A stretch of 64,000 nucleotides of DNA, taken from contig NZ_AP018664.1 in NCBI RefSeq assembly GCF_003967075.1, positions 2,790,001-2,854,000 on the forward strand, written 5' to 3'. The position numbers were made by a program, and so were the translations under genes. The notes beneath the pieces are model-generated. The model was not told the DNA's origin. It was given only the letters and a program-made list of their open reading frames with translations, and made no database searches. This DNA is from Sphingobium amiense (GTDB lineage: Bacteria; Pseudomonadota; Alphaproteobacteria; Sphingomonadales; Sphingomonadaceae). Positions 9,447 through 18,029 of the stretch are shown one piece after another (position 1 is the stretch's first letter; each line of letters starts with the position of its first letter).

Positions 9447-10142
9447 ATGACGAAGCCCCCCTTCCTGCGCCGCGCCATGGCCGCCGCCACTCTCACCGTC
9501 GCGGCAATGGCCGCGCAGCCTGCCGCCGCCCAGTTCTTCTGGTCGCCCCCCGATCTCAGCGCCCCGCCGCTGACGGACGACGCCGCCGCCACGGCGCTGG
9601 GCCTGCCGGGCGCGACGCCTGCGGAGATCAGGGCGGGCCTCGCCTGGAACCTGCGCGCCGCGCTCAATGTGGCGGCGCTCCAGTGCGATTTCGATCCGAC
9701 CCTGCTCACCACCAGCAACTACAACGCCATGATCGCCCATCATGACGCGGAACTGGACGCCGCGCAGGCCGCGCTGCTCGGCTATTTCCAACGCACCAAG
9801 GGGAAGGGCAAGCCCGGCCAGTCCGCGTCCGACATGTATAATACCCGCATCTATTCCAGCTATTCGACGGTGCAGGCGCAAAAGGGATTCTGCCAGGCGG
9901 CGGCGCGCGTCGGGCGTGAGGCGATCTTCGCCGACCGGGGAAAACTCAATGAGGTGGGGCGCAACGGCCTCGGCTCCATCCGCAAGGCGACCGTGCTGGC
10001 CGGGGAACAGGCCTATGGCACGCCGGGATACGACTATGTCATCGCCCTGCCGTCGATGGAAGCGGCCTGCTGGAAGAAGGGCGTGCTCCAGCCCGCCTGC
10101 CATCAGGCGTGGAACGACCGCACCGGCGTCGGGAAGCCCTGA
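9447..10142 (+). CDS. exported protein of unknown function
   Basis: 231-residue protein with a clear Sec signal peptide (MTKPPFLRRAMAAATLTVAA..AQPAAAQ, cleavage after about residue 29). The mature part contains two to four cysteines (LQCDFDPT, KGFCQAAAR, EAACWKKG, QPACHQAW) that could pair in the periplasm. AGAGG precedes the ATG. I do not recognise the family. It stands alone between the small lipoprotein and the convergent queE, from which it is separated by a bipartite inverted repeat. Confidence 0.65.
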   Translation: MTKPPFLRRAMAAATLTVAAMAAQPAAAQFFWSPPDLSAPPLTDDAAATALGLPGATPAEIRAGLAWNLRAALNVAALQCDFDPTLLTTSNYNAMIAHHDAELDAAQAALLGYFQRTKGKGKPGQSASDMYNTRIYSSYSTVQAQKGFCQAAARVGREAIFADRGKLNEVGRNGLGSIRKATVLAGEQAYGTPGYDYVIALPSMEAACWKKGVLQPACHQAWNDRTGVGKP

Positions 10143-10166
10143 CCGGTCTAGATTTCTTTGTGTGCC

Positions 10167-10210
10167 GCATTTTCCGAGCCAGCGGACGAGCCCGTCCGAT
10201 TCGAAAATGC
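10167..10210. terminator. two-part inverted repeat between convergent genes, likely bidirectional terminator
   Basis: Outer arms GCATTTTC (10167-10174) and GAAAATGC (10203-10210) are perfectly complementary; inside them a second perfect stem CGGACG (10183-10188)/CGTCCG (10193-10198) closes a four-base loop. It fills the gap between the exported-protein gene (stop 10142) and queE (stop 10212), which are convergent. A long T-run is lacking, so termination efficiency is uncertain. Confidence 0.6.
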
Positions 10211-10211
10211 T

Positions 10212-10859
10212 TTAGCGCAGACCCAGATATTTATGGGCCTGCACCGTCAGACGCCACACCGGGCGGTCCATGACCAGATCGACCGCCGCGCGCGCATTGT
10301 CCGCCGCCCGCGCGTCGTCGAGCGGCTGGATCAGGTGATGGGCAAAGGCCCAGGCCTCCATCTCCGCCACATCGGCAAGGCTGTGCCCCGCGCCCGGCTG
10401 CGGCCAGACGAGCTTGAGTTCGTCGCCCGATCTCTGCACCACATCGCTGCCCGCCTTGGGGCTGATGCAGACCCAGTCGATGCCGGGATGGACCGGGATT
10501 GTGCCGTTGCTTTCTATCGCGATGGTGAAGCCGTGCCCATGTAGCGCGTCTATCAGCGCATCGTCGATCTGGAGCATCGGCTCGCCGCCGGTCAGCACGA
10601 TATAGCGTCCCTCGGTCCGTTCACCCCAGAAACGCAGCGCCGCATCCGCCAGATCCCGCGCGTCCGCGAAGCGCCCGCCGCCAAGGCCATCGGTGCCGAC
10701 GAAATCGGTGTCGCAGAAGCGGCAGACCGCGCTCGCCCGATCCTGCTCGCGCCCACTCCACAGGTTGCAGCCGGCAAAGCGCAGGAAAACCGCGCGCCGT
10801 CCTGCCTGCACGCCCTCCCCCTGAAGGGTCAGGAACATTTCCTTGACCGCGTAGCTCAT
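10212..10859 (-). CDS. queE: 7-carboxy-7-deazaguanine synthase (radical SAM)
   Basis: Radical SAM enzyme that contracts 6-carboxytetrahydropterin to 7-carboxy-7-deazaguanine in queuosine synthesis. The 215-residue product starts with the FLTLQGEGVQAGRRAVFLRF block; the three 4Fe-4S cysteines are in FAGCNLW and CRFCDTDF, with the enlarged spacing between first and second cysteine that marks QueE rather than the plain CX3CX2C. VLTGGEPMLQ and FTIAIESNGT follow. It lies 15 bases downstream of queC, so the two form a queC-queE operon. Confidence 0.93.
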   Translation of the reverse strand: MSYAVKEMFLTLQGEGVQAGRRAVFLRFAGCNLWSGREQDRASAVCRFCDTDFVGTDGLGGGRFADARDLADAALRFWGERTEGRYIVLTGGEPMLQIDDALIDALHGHGFTIAIESNGTIPVHPGIDWVCISPKAGSDVVQRSGDELKLVWPQPGAGHSLADVAEMEAWAFAHHLIQPLDDARAADNARAAVDLVMDRPVWRLTVQAHKYLGLR

Positions 10860-10874
10860 CGCGCCACTCCGGTG

Positions 10875-11567
10875 TCAGGGCCGGGTGGCATAGACGGTGG
10901 GATCGGGCAGGCCCGCTTCGTCGAAGCCCTTGGCGCGCAGGCGGCAGCTATCGCACAGGCCGCAATGCTTGCCGTCGGGCGTGGGATCGTAGCAGGACCA
11001 ACTTATCCCCGCGTCCATGCCCAGCCGGTTGGCCTCCCGCACGATGTCGGCCTTGCTCATATATTGCAGCGGGGTGTTGATGCGGATGGGGTGCCCCTCC
11101 ACACCCGCCTTGGTGGCGAGCGTCGCCATTTTCTGAAAGGCGTCGATAAATTCGGGGCGGCAATCCGGATAGCCCGAATAGTCGAGCGCATTGACGCCGA
11201 TGAAGATGTCGCTCGCCCCCGCCACTTCGGCAAGGCCCAGCGTCAGCGACAGGAAGATGGTGTTGCGCGCGGGCACATAGGTGACGGGAATCTCCGGTCC
11301 CACCCCGCCTTTGGGCACCGCGATATCGGCGGTGAGCGCCGATCCGCCGAAGGCGGTGAGGTCGAGCGGCAGGACGATATGCCGCATCGCATTGAGCGAT
11401 TCGGCGACCCGCGCGGCGGCGCGAAGTTCGACCCGGTGCCGCTGGTTATAGTCGATCGACAGGGCAAGGATGCGGTAGCCCGCTTCCCGCGCCAGACCGC
11501 CCGCGACCATGGAGTCGAGTCCGCCCGAAAGCAGCACGACAGCGAATTTTGTTTCTTTGGCAACCAT
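10875..11567 (-). CDS. queC: 7-cyano-7-deazaguanine synthase
   Basis: ATP-dependent enzyme converting carboxydeazaguanine to preQ0. The 230-residue product has the PP-loop [16 protein letters not shown] at the N terminus, [19 protein letters not shown], the [16 protein letters not shown] block and the C-terminal zinc site [17 protein letters not shown]. First gene of queC-queE. The substrate-supplying queD is not in this window, so the pathway is split across the genome. Confidence 0.95.
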   Translation of the reverse strand: MVAKETKFAVVLLSGGLDSMVAGGLAREAGYRILALSIDYNQRHRVELRAAARVAESLNAMRHIVLPLDLTAFGGSALTADIAVPKGGVGPEIPVTYVPARNTIFLSLTLGLAEVAGASDIFIGVNALDYSGYPDCRPEFIDAFQKMATLATKAGVEGHPIRINTPLQYMSKADIVREANRLGMDAGISWSCYDPTPDGKHCGLCDSCRLRAKGFDEAGLPDPTVYATRP

Positions 11568-11617
11568 GGGGCCGCGCTATCGCTCCATCGGGTGCAACGC
11601 AAGCGGCGGGCGCTCCC

Positions 11618-12034
11618 TCACCCCTTGCACGCACCCACGCGCCGCCCTTCGGCCGAGAAAGCGAAGGGCGCACCTTCCGCCACGCCCTGCGAGCGGATCT
11701 GCACGAGGCGCGACGTTTCGACCCTTAGGTCCGTGCGCCCATTGCCCGCCGCCGCGCAATCGTAGGTGACGGACATGTCATGCGGCGCGTCGCTGATGAC
11801 GAAGCTGCGGCACTGTGCCTTCCCATGCCGGACCTGAAGCAACTGGCGCAGGTCGGTGACGCAGAGCTTGCGGACTTCCGCCCCTTCGCCGCGCCCGCGC
11901 AATTCCCACTCCCCCGTCTCCAGCGACTGAAGCGCGGAAGGCAGGGCCGGTGCGGGCGCTCCAGCCGCGTAGGCAGCGCTGGAAGCCATCAGAATGGCGA
12001 GGGCGCAAAGACCCTGTTGAAAACCTTTATTCAT
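11618..12034 (-). CDS. DUF3617-like exported protein
   Basis: 138-residue protein with a signal peptide (hydrophobic LCALAILMASSAAYAAGA, cleavage near residue 24) and a mature domain with a LETGEWELR opening, a conserved-type CVTD, a second and third cysteine (QCRSF, YDCAAA) and a GAC end. This is the pattern of DUF3617 proteins, common and uncharacterised in sphingomonads. ATG 12034 is chosen because the signal peptide starts there, with AGGGG a few bases upstream; an earlier in-frame start at 12103 would put 23 polar residues ahead of it. Confidence 0.65.
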   Translation of the reverse strand: MNKGFQQGLCALAILMASSAAYAAGAPAPALPSALQSLETGEWELRGRGEGAEVRKLCVTDLRQLLQVRHGKAQCRSFVISDAPHDMSVTYDCAAAGNGRTDLRVETSRLVQIRSQGVAEGAPFAFSAEGRRVGACKG

Positions 12035-12170
12035 GCCCCTGTCCAGTTCCGTCTGACTGGCGTCGCGCTCGTTCAGACCGCGACCAGCCGTCCCCTGCAC
12101 CATAATTGCGGCAATTTCATAACGTAAAAGGCACCGCCTGCCTCATTCCGGGGACAGCGGAAAAGCCCCT

Positions 12171-13076
12171 TCAATTCGGAACGAAACTGTCGAGCGCGAT
12201 CGGGAAGATGCGCGAGCAGAAAGCACAATCGACGCCGATGATGCCCTGTTCGTCCGCCATTTCGGACCGCTCGCTCGCCGGAAAGCGGCCGATCACGTCG
12301 CGGATGTGCGTCAGGTCGCAGCGGCACCCCTTGGCAAGCTGCCCTTCCTCCGTGACGCGCACTTCCTCTTCCTCATGGAACAGCCGCCAGAGGATGTCGG
12401 AGAGCGGCAGCGCGGTGTCGGTGAGTTCATCGGCGCGCAGCGTTTCGGCCAGCGCCTGCACATGTTCCCATTCCGGCTCGTCGTGCCGCACATGCAGCCG
12501 CTCGCGCCCGACCTCTCCTTCGGGCAGGTGCTGGAGCAGCATCCCCGCCGCGATGCAGCCTTCGCCCGCGTCGTGGCGCGTCGCGATGCGGATGACGCTG
12601 GGGATCTGTTCCGACTGGAAGAAATAATGCTCCGCGGCTTCGGCCAGCGACTGCCCCTCCAGCGGCACGATGCCCTGATAGCGCTCGCCAGTTTCGGCAA
12701 GGTCGAAAGTGATCGCGAGATAGCCCTTGCCGAACAGGCCGAAGAGCGACGGATCGGTGCCCAGTTCGGCGAGGCGATCCGCATCGAACTTCACATAGCC
12801 GCGCAGGGCCGCGTCCTTATAGTCCGCGACCAGCAGGCTGACGACGCCATTCTGCGTCTGCGCCTGAAGCGTCATCTGCCCGCCTTCCTGCTTCAGCGTG
12901 CTGCCGAGCAGCGCCGCGAGCACCAGCGCGCTCGCCAGCAGCCGCTCGATCGGCGGGGGATAGGCGTGTGCGGCCAGCACCTCGTCCAGCACCGGCCCCA
13001 GGCGCACGACGCGCCCGCGCACATGGCGCGAGGGGATGGTGAAGCCAAGGGCCGTATCGAGATGGTCGGCGGTCAC
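12171..13076 (-). CDS. hslO: redox-regulated chaperone Hsp33
   Basis: Holdase chaperone switched on by oxidative unfolding. The 301-residue product ends in the zinc-binding redox switch: KGCRCDLTHI (CXC) and DCAFCSRIF (CXXC), the four cysteines that hold zinc in the reduced, inactive form. Upstream there are LLGSTLKQEGGQMTLQAQT and YFFQSEQIPSVIRIA blocks typical of the N-terminal substrate-binding domain. It is followed on the minus strand by the DUF3617-like gene after 136 bases, and preceded by argF 103 bases away. Confidence 0.94.
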   Translation of the reverse strand: MTADHLDTALGFTIPSRHVRGRVVRLGPVLDEVLAAHAYPPPIERLLASALVLAALLGSTLKQEGGQMTLQAQTQNGVVSLLVADYKDAALRGYVKFDADRLAELGTDPSLFGLFGKGYLAITFDLAETGERYQGIVPLEGQSLAEAAEHYFFQSEQIPSVIRIATRHDAGEGCIAAGMLLQHLPEGEVGRERLHVRHDEPEWEHVQALAETLRADELTDTALPLSDILWRLFHEEEEVRVTEEGQLAKGCRCDLTHIRDVIGRFPASERSEMADEQGIIGVDCAFCSRIFPIALDSFVPN

Positions 13077-13179
13077 GTCACAGCTCCGGTGGTCCGAAGC
13101 GCGCGAGCGGCGCGACGGAACAGGTCAAGCATCCGATGATGCGGGCAGGCGCCCCAGATAGGAAGCCTGCCCGCCGATC

Positions 13180-14109
13180 TCAACCGAGCCGCCCCAGCGC
13201 CCAGAGCAGCACCGACTTCTGGCCATGGATGCGGTTTTCCGCCTCGTCCCAGATCAGCGATTGGGGACCGTCGATGACTTCGGGCACGACTTCCTCGCCG
13301 CGGTGTGCGGGCAGGCAGTGGAGGAACTTCGCCTGCGGCTTTGCATGCGCCATCAGGTCCGGCGTCACCTGATAGGGCATCATCGCCTTGAGCTTTTCCT
13401 CGGCATGGGCCTGCCCCATCGAAATCCAGGTATCGGTGACGACCACGTCCGCGTCCGCAACCGCCTCCACCGCATCGCGCGTCAGGGTGACGGTCGATCC
13501 GGCGGCGCGCGCGGCCTCCATGAAGGACGGATCGGGATCATAGCCCTGCGGCACGCCCACGCGCACATCGAACTTCAGCAGGCCCGCCGCTTCGATGATC
13601 GAATGAAGGACGTTGTTGCCGTCACCCAGCCATGCCCACTGGCTGCCGGGCAGCGCAAGGCCATGCTCCACCACGGTCAGAAGGTCCGCGACGATCTGGC
13701 ACGGATGCGACAGGTCGGTAAGGCCGTTGATGACCGGCACGGTGGCGTAGTGCGCCATCTCCTCGATCTTGGCATGATCGTCGGTGCGGATCATGATCGC
13801 ATCGACCATGCGCGACAGGACGCGCGCGGTATCGGCGATGCTTTCGCCGCGCCCGAGCTGGCTGGTCGCGCCGTCGAGGATCAGCGATGTGCCGCCGAGC
13901 TGCCGGATCGCCATGTCGAAGCTGACGCGCGTGCGGGTAGAGTTCTTCTCGAAGATCATCGCGAGCGTATGGCCCGCGAGTGGCGCATCGGCGTCGACCG
14001 CGCCTTTGGGCTTGCCCGCCCGCGCAGCCTTGCGGTCGATGGCGTCGGCGATCATCGCGGCGATGGCGTCGCCGCCCGCATCGGAGAGGTTGAGAAAATG
14101 CTTGGTCAT
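13180..14109 (-). CDS. argF: ornithine carbamoyltransferase
   Basis: Forms citrulline from ornithine and carbamoyl phosphate in arginine synthesis. The 309-residue product shows the carbamoyl-phosphate loop [11 protein letters not shown], the [14 protein letters not shown] block, [11 protein letters not shown] and the ornithine-binding [12 protein letters not shown]. Start ATG 14109 ([10 protein letters not shown]) matches the usual family N terminus; an in-frame start 27 bases upstream adds non-conserved residues. It lies 54 bases downstream of argD on the same strand, forming an argD-argF operon. Confidence 0.95.
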   Translation of the reverse strand: MTKHFLNLSDAGGDAIAAMIADAIDRKAARAGKPKGAVDADAPLAGHTLAMIFEKNSTRTRVSFDMAIRQLGGTSLILDGATSQLGRGESIADTARVLSRMVDAIMIRTDDHAKIEEMAHYATVPVINGLTDLSHPCQIVADLLTVVEHGLALPGSQWAWLGDGNNVLHSIIEAAGLLKFDVRVGVPQGYDPDPSFMEAARAAGSTVTLTRDAVEAVADADVVVTDTWISMGQAHAEEKLKAMMPYQVTPDLMAHAKPQAKFLHCLPAHRGEEVVPEVIDGPQSLIWDEAENRIHGQKSVLLWALGRLG

Positions 14110-14163
14110 GATGAACCCCCTCATCCGTCCGGGCACTGCGTTCAGGCCCGGACGGGGGTTGGA

Positions 14164-15360
14164 CTAGGCCGCCTTGGCCGAGGCAAAGGTCCGCGCGCCG
14201 GCGGACATCTTTTCCATGGCTTCGGCGATATGGCTTTCCTCGATGACGAGGGGCGGCAGGATGCGCACGACATTCTGCCCCGCCGACACCGCCAGCAGGC
14301 CATGATGGTCGCGCAGATGCGCCACGAAGCCGCGCGCGTCATAGGCGTCGTTCATCCTGATGCCCAGCATCAGGCCCATGCCGCGCACATCCTCGAACAT
14401 GTCGTCATGATTGGGGATGAGCTGTTCGAGCGACGAGCGCAGGCGCGCGGCCATCGCCTTCACATGATCCATGAAGCCATCGGCCAGCACTTCGTCCAGC
14501 ACGGCAAGGCCCACCGCCATGGCGAGCGGGTTGCCGCCATAGGTGGACCCGTGCGTTCCGAACACCATGCCCTTGGCCGCTTCCTCGGTGGCGAGGCAGG
14601 CGCCCAGCGGGAAGCCCGCGCCGATGCCCTTGGCCACCGCCATGATGTCGGGCTTCACGCCATATTGCTCATGCGCGAAGAAGGTGCCGGTGCGCGCATA
14701 GCCGCACTGCACTTCGTCGAGGATGAGGAGCAGCCCCTTCTCGTCACAGAGCTGACGCAGCCCCTTGAGAAATTCCTGCGTCGCGGGCGTCACGCCGCCC
14801 TCGCCCTGCACCGGCTCCAGCAGGAAGCCGGCCGTATTGTCATCGACCGCAGCCGTCGCGGCTTCCAGATCGTTGAACGGCACGACCTGAAAACCGGGCA
14901 GCAGCGGTTCGAAGCCGTCGCGCATCTTGGGCTGGCTGGTGGCCGAGATCGTCCCCAGCGTCCGCCCGTGGAAGGCGTTGTCGAAGCTGACGATCCTGTG
15001 CCGGTGCGCTTCGCCGTTGGCGTAATGATAGCGGCGCGCGGTCTTGATCGCGCATTCGACCGCTTCCGCGCCCGAATTGGTGAAGAAGACAGTGTCGGCG
15101 AACGTGTTGTCGACGAGGCGTTGCGCGAATTTTTCGCCCAGCGGCATGCCGTAGAGGTTCGAGGTATGCATCAGGGTCGCGGCCTGATCCGCAATCGCCT
15201 TGACGAGCGTGGGATGGCCATGGCCCAGCAGATTGACCGCGATGCCGCTGGCAAAATCCAGATAGCGCTCGCCGCGTTCGCCGATCAGGTAGCAGCCCTC
15301 GCCTCGCACCGGACGCACGTCGCACCGGGGGTAAACGGGCATGAGCGGCGTAATCGACAT
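14164..15360 (-). CDS. argD: acetylornithine aminotransferase
   Basis: PLP-dependent class III aminotransferase that converts N-acetylglutamate semialdehyde to acetylornithine. The 398-residue product contains FTNSGAEAVECAIKTAR, the LLLILDEVQCGYARTG block with the PLP-ring aspartate, and the Schiff-base lysine in AVAKGIGAGFPLGA. Upstream gene of argD-argF. The 159 bases between it and fliS hold no gene and mark the boundary between the housekeeping block and the flagellar locus. Confidence 0.94.
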   Translation of the reverse strand: MSITPLMPVYPRCDVRPVRGEGCYLIGERGERYLDFASGIAVNLLGHGHPTLVKAIADQAATLMHTSNLYGMPLGEKFAQRLVDNTFADTVFFTNSGAEAVECAIKTARRYHYANGEAHRHRIVSFDNAFHGRTLGTISATSQPKMRDGFEPLLPGFQVVPFNDLEAATAAVDDNTAGFLLEPVQGEGGVTPATQEFLKGLRQLCDEKGLLLILDEVQCGYARTGTFFAHEQYGVKPDIMAVAKGIGAGFPLGACLATEEAAKGMVFGTHGSTYGGNPLAMAVGLAVLDEVLADGFMDHVKAMAARLRSSLEQLIPNHDDMFEDVRGMGLMLGIRMNDAYDARGFVAHLRDHHGLLAVSAGQNVVRILPPLVIEESHIAEAMEKMSAGARTFASAKAA

Positions 15361-15519
15361 GGGCCTTCCCTTTCTGGACTGTGACGTTCGATGCGCGGTC
15401 TGATTTGCGCGAAACGCAAAAAGGCGACCCCGCCGGGCCGCCCTTTGCGAGTGCCGCCTATACCGCCCGCCGCATGGGGGTGCAACCCCGTCGCGGCAGG
15501 CCAGTCGGGGCCAGGTGGA

Positions 15520-15915
15520 TCAGCCGATCTGGTTCCACGCGTCGGCGATTTCCGCGACGATAGCGCGGGCGCGTTCCACCGGCTCCGCCGTGTGATCCTT
15601 CGCGCCTTCCAGCAGCAGCCGGCGCGCTTCGCGGTAGATCTGCGCAAGGCCCATGGCAACGTCGCCGCCCTTGTCGAAGTCGAGACTCGATTCGAGCGCA
15701 TAGATGATCGACATGGCGCGCGCCTGCTTGTCGGACACCTTCATGCGGTCGCCATTGCGCTCGGCGAGCGCCGCCGCGTCCATGGCAAGCAGCAGTTCGT
15801 CGAACAGGATCTTGACGAGAGCGTGGGGCGTCGCGCCTTCGGTCCGGCTGCCCGAATGGACCGCCGCATAACGCCGCGCCGCCGCACCACCTGCATAACC
15901 CTGGCTGTAGAACAT
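15520..15915 (-). CDS. fliS: flagellin export chaperone FliS
   Basis: Cytoplasmic chaperone that keeps flagellin (FliC) unpolymerised until export. The 131-residue helical protein has the FliS pattern: YAAVHSGSRTEGATPHALVKILFDELLLAMDAA at the N terminus and ALESSLDFDKGGDVAMGLAQIYREARRLL in the middle. It starts 19 bases after the fliD stop and is probably co-transcribed with fliD from the FliA-type promoter upstream of fliD. Its usual partner fliC lies 16 kb away in the same locus. Confidence 0.9.
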   Translation of the reverse strand: MFYSQGYAGGAAARRYAAVHSGSRTEGATPHALVKILFDELLLAMDAAALAERNGDRMKVSDKQARAMSIIYALESSLDFDKGGDVAMGLAQIYREARRLLLEGAKDHTAEPVERARAIVAEIADAWNQIG

Positions 15916-15933
15916 TGTGTCGTCGTCCCGTTC

Positions 15934-17355
15934 TTAGTCTTTGCTGTTCGTCCAGACCTTGACCTGCTGGTCAAGGTAGCTTTGCGTCGCCTTGAGCGCG
16001 GCCAGCCGCGTGTCCATCGCCGCATAGATTTTGGTGAGCTGCTCCTCATAACTGGACATCTGGGTGTCCAGCTTGGTGAGCTGATCGGTGAAGCCTTTCG
16101 CCAGATCCTGATAGCGTTTCTGCAACAGCTTGAGCGAACCATTGTCCTGCTCGATATTGTCGCGCACATCGTCCATCAGCTTGGAAAGGCCGGGATTGGC
16201 GGCAGTAGCGGTCTTGGGGTTGACCATGTTGGTCACGCCTTCTGGGTCCGCTTCCATCGCCGCGGCCAGCCGCGTGCTGTCGAGTGTGAGCGTGCCGTCG
16301 CGGTTGGTCGTGATGCCGATGTCGGCCAGCGTGCGGAAGGTTCCGGTGCTGGCGAGCGGGGTGGACGTAAGCGCCGCAAGCTGCCGCTGCATGTCACGCA
16401 CCGCGGACACACCGTTGAGCACGCCCGCATTGGATGAGTCCGTGCCCTTGGACGTGGCGGTCGCCAGCGCTTTGGACAATGTATTGTAGGCGCTGACAAA
16501 TTCCTTGAGCAGATCGGACAGCCCCGCCGTCGGCTGTGTCATCGACAGCGTGACGCTGGTGCCCGGCTCAGAAACCTTCGCGATGCCGATGCGCAGATAG
16601 GGGATCGCGCCGTCGATCGTGTTGCTGGCATATTCATATGCCTGACCGTCGAGCGTGATCTTCGCGTTCTGCGGCTCGGAATTGCTGGTCATGGTCGATG
16701 CCGTGACGCCATTGTCCCAGGCAAGCCCCTTGAGCACGGTGCCGTCGGCAGCGCCCGTAACCGCGACCGTGAAGTCGTTTTCAACGCCCGTTTCGCCCTT
16801 GAGGACCAGACGCGTTCCCGACTGGTCGGTGACGACGCGCGCGGTAACGCCGCTGCCGCTGGCGTTGATCGCGGCGGCGAGGCCGGAATAGCTGTTGTTG
16901 CGGTAATCGACCGTGATTTCGGTTTCTGTGCCGTCAGCGCCCTTGATCGTCAGCGTGCCGGTGCCGACGGGATCGCTGCTCTTGGCGCCTGCGACGGCGG
17001 TGGAGGACAGGGCGCGCGCGGTCGCGAGCTGCTGCACGGAAAGGCGGACGGGGAGTCCGGCGGGCGTGCCGCCGCTCAGCACGGAGATGTTCGCCGTAGC
17101 CGCGTCGCTGCTGCTGGGCGTTCCGGTATAGGCCGCGCCGGAGAGCACTTCGGTCAGCGCGTCGGCGAAGGTGTCGAGCGAACTGATCGCCGATCCGACC
17201 GCTGAAATACGGGAACTGTTGAGCGACTGCTGGCTGGTGATCGCCTGTTGCTTGGGATCGCGGCTGGCGCTGACCAGGCTTTTGACGAGGGCGGACGTGT
17301 CGATACCCGACCCTGCGCCGAGCGCCGTCACAATGCTGCTGCCTAGGGTGCTCAT
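15934..17355 (-). CDS. fliD: flagellar filament cap protein FliD (HAP2)
   Basis: Secreted protein that forms the pentameric cap under which flagellin assembles. The 473-residue product begins with the HAP2 N-terminal domain (ALGAGSGIDTSALVKSLVSA, residues about 9-30) and ends in a long heptad-rich helix (about residues 405-465) matching the C-terminal FliD domain. No cysteine is seen, as usual for external flagellar proteins. A FliA-type promoter lies 22-48 bases upstream of the ATG. Followed by fliS. Confidence 0.92.
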   Translation of the reverse strand: MSTLGSSIVTALGAGSGIDTSALVKSLVSASRDPKQQAITSQQSLNSSRISAVGSAISSLDTFADALTEVLSGAAYTGTPSSSDAATANISVLSGGTPAGLPVRLSVQQLATARALSSTAVAGAKSSDPVGTGTLTIKGADGTETEITVDYRNNSYSGLAAAINASGSGVTARVVTDQSGTRLVLKGETGVENDFTVAVTGAADGTVLKGLAWDNGVTASTMTSNSEPQNAKITLDGQAYEYASNTIDGAIPYLRIGIAKVSEPGTSVTLSMTQPTAGLSDLLKEFVSAYNTLSKALATATSKGTDSSNAGVLNGVSAVRDMQRQLAALTSTPLASTGTFRTLADIGITTNRDGTLTLDSTRLAAAMEADPEGVTNMVNPKTATAANPGLSKLMDDVRDNIEQDNGSLKLLQKRYQDLAKGFTDQLTKLDTQMSSYEEQLTKIYAAMDTRLAALKATQSYLDQQVKVWTNSKD

Positions 17356-17376
17356 GCGCCGTCCTTTCAGTGAGAT

Positions 17377-17403
17377 AGAACGGCCCTAGCAGCCAGACCT
17401 TTA
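17377..17403 (-). promoter_or_regulatory. FliA (sigma-28) type promoter of fliD-fliS
   Basis: On the minus strand TAAA (17403-17400) is followed after exactly 15 bases by GCCGTTCT (17384-17377), close to the sigma-28 consensus TAAA-N15-GCCGATAA; the upstream base gives CTAAAG. It ends 22 bases before the fliD ATG. Confidence 0.8.
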
Positions 17404-17435
17404 GGAAAGATTGTCGCGGCCGCGCAAAAGGCGGG

Positions 17436-17876
17436 TCACTGGCTCGCGATATGCTCCACCGTGCCGCGCGAAATCTGCGCGTGGGCGCTGTGCGCGTAGG
17501 AGGCGCGCTCGACGATCCGCTTTGCGACGGTTTCCGCATGCTCCACCGCTTCGCGGCTGGCGGGCGGCAGGGGCACGATCACGATGGGCTTGGGGACGAG
17601 CTGGCTGGTGGCATCCTCGACGTCCAGCGACCCGGCGTCGAGATCGGACAGGATCGCGGATACGCGCGCATGCACTTCCACAAACTCGGCGACGCTGGCC
17701 AGATCGTCGTCCAGCGGCTTGGCGGCAACCTCGGATGGCGCCCGGCGCGCACGCGCAGCCGGACCGTCCGCGCCCTGGCTGGCGGTCACCGGCTTCACCG
17801 CCGGTGCGGGCGCCGCTGCCCGCACGACCGAACGGTCGACAGGCGCGATCTCTGTCCGCGATCTAAACTCGTCCAT
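17436..17876 (-). CDS. protein of unknown function, probably a late flagellar gene
   Basis: 146-residue protein, no signal peptide and no membrane segment, no cysteine. The first half (residues 1-55) is rich in alanine, proline and arginine and likely disordered; the second half has an acidic helix (PLDDDLASVAEFVEVHARVS) and a C-terminal helical stretch rich in H, A and E. I do not recognise a family; its place next to fliD recalls flaG, but the FlaG sequence pattern is not seen. It sits between flhB and fliD, and the promoter just upstream matches the FliA sites of fliC and fliD, so co-expression with the filament genes is a reasonable inference. Confidence 0.65.
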   Translation of the reverse strand: MDEFRSRTEIAPVDRSVVRAAAPAPAVKPVTASQGADGPAARARRAPSEVAAKPLDDDLASVAEFVEVHARVSAILSDLDAGSLDVEDATSQLVPKPIVIVPLPPASREAVEHAETVAKRIVERASYAHSAHAQISRGTVEHIASQ

Positions 17877-17908
17877 GACGCACGATCCTTACGTGTCCCC
17901 GACAACCG

Positions 17909-17935
17909 ATAACGGATCGCCACGCAAAGGCTTTA
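17909..17935 (-). promoter_or_regulatory. FliA (sigma-28) type promoter of the unknown gene
   Basis: On the minus strand TAAA (17935-17932, context CCTAAAG) is followed after exactly 15 bases by TCCGTTAT (17916-17909). The site lies 33 bases upstream of the ATG at 17876 and differs from the fliC -10 element (GCCGTTAT) at only the first base. Confidence 0.75.
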
Positions 17936-17966
17936 GGGCGTCATCGCCATTTTTTTAAAGCGACAC

Positions 17967-18029
17967 CGAAGTAGACAGCTAGAACGTTGATTCAAAAGCC
18001 GAAGAAAATGCGTTTGGCTGTCTACTTCG
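17967..18029 (-). terminator. long inverted repeat at the end of flhB
   Basis: Perfect 13-bp arms: CGAAGTAGACAGC at 17967-17979 and its complement at 18017-18029, separated by 37 bases. The right arm overlaps the last codons and stop of flhB. A run of A/T (TTTTTTTAAA at 17950-17959 on the plus strand) follows the left arm. It could terminate the fliMNOPQR-flhB transcript, but the loop is unusually long and on the minus strand the run after the stem is of A rather than T, so the role is uncertain. Confidence 0.5.

Noticed and set aside
11568..11617. preQ1 riboswitch in front of queC
   Set aside because: The 50-base gap to the next gene shows no preQ1-aptamer-like fold or A-rich tail, and is too short for a leader plus promoter.
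13225..15384. 719-codon open frame on the plus strand over argF-argD
   Set aside because: Antisense to two well-supported genes; lacks domains, rich in R, H and D, as expected for high-GC shadow frames.
17436..17876. identity as flaG because of its place beside fliD
   Set aside because: The conserved FlaG C-terminal pattern (strand-rich, VVKVID-type) is not present.
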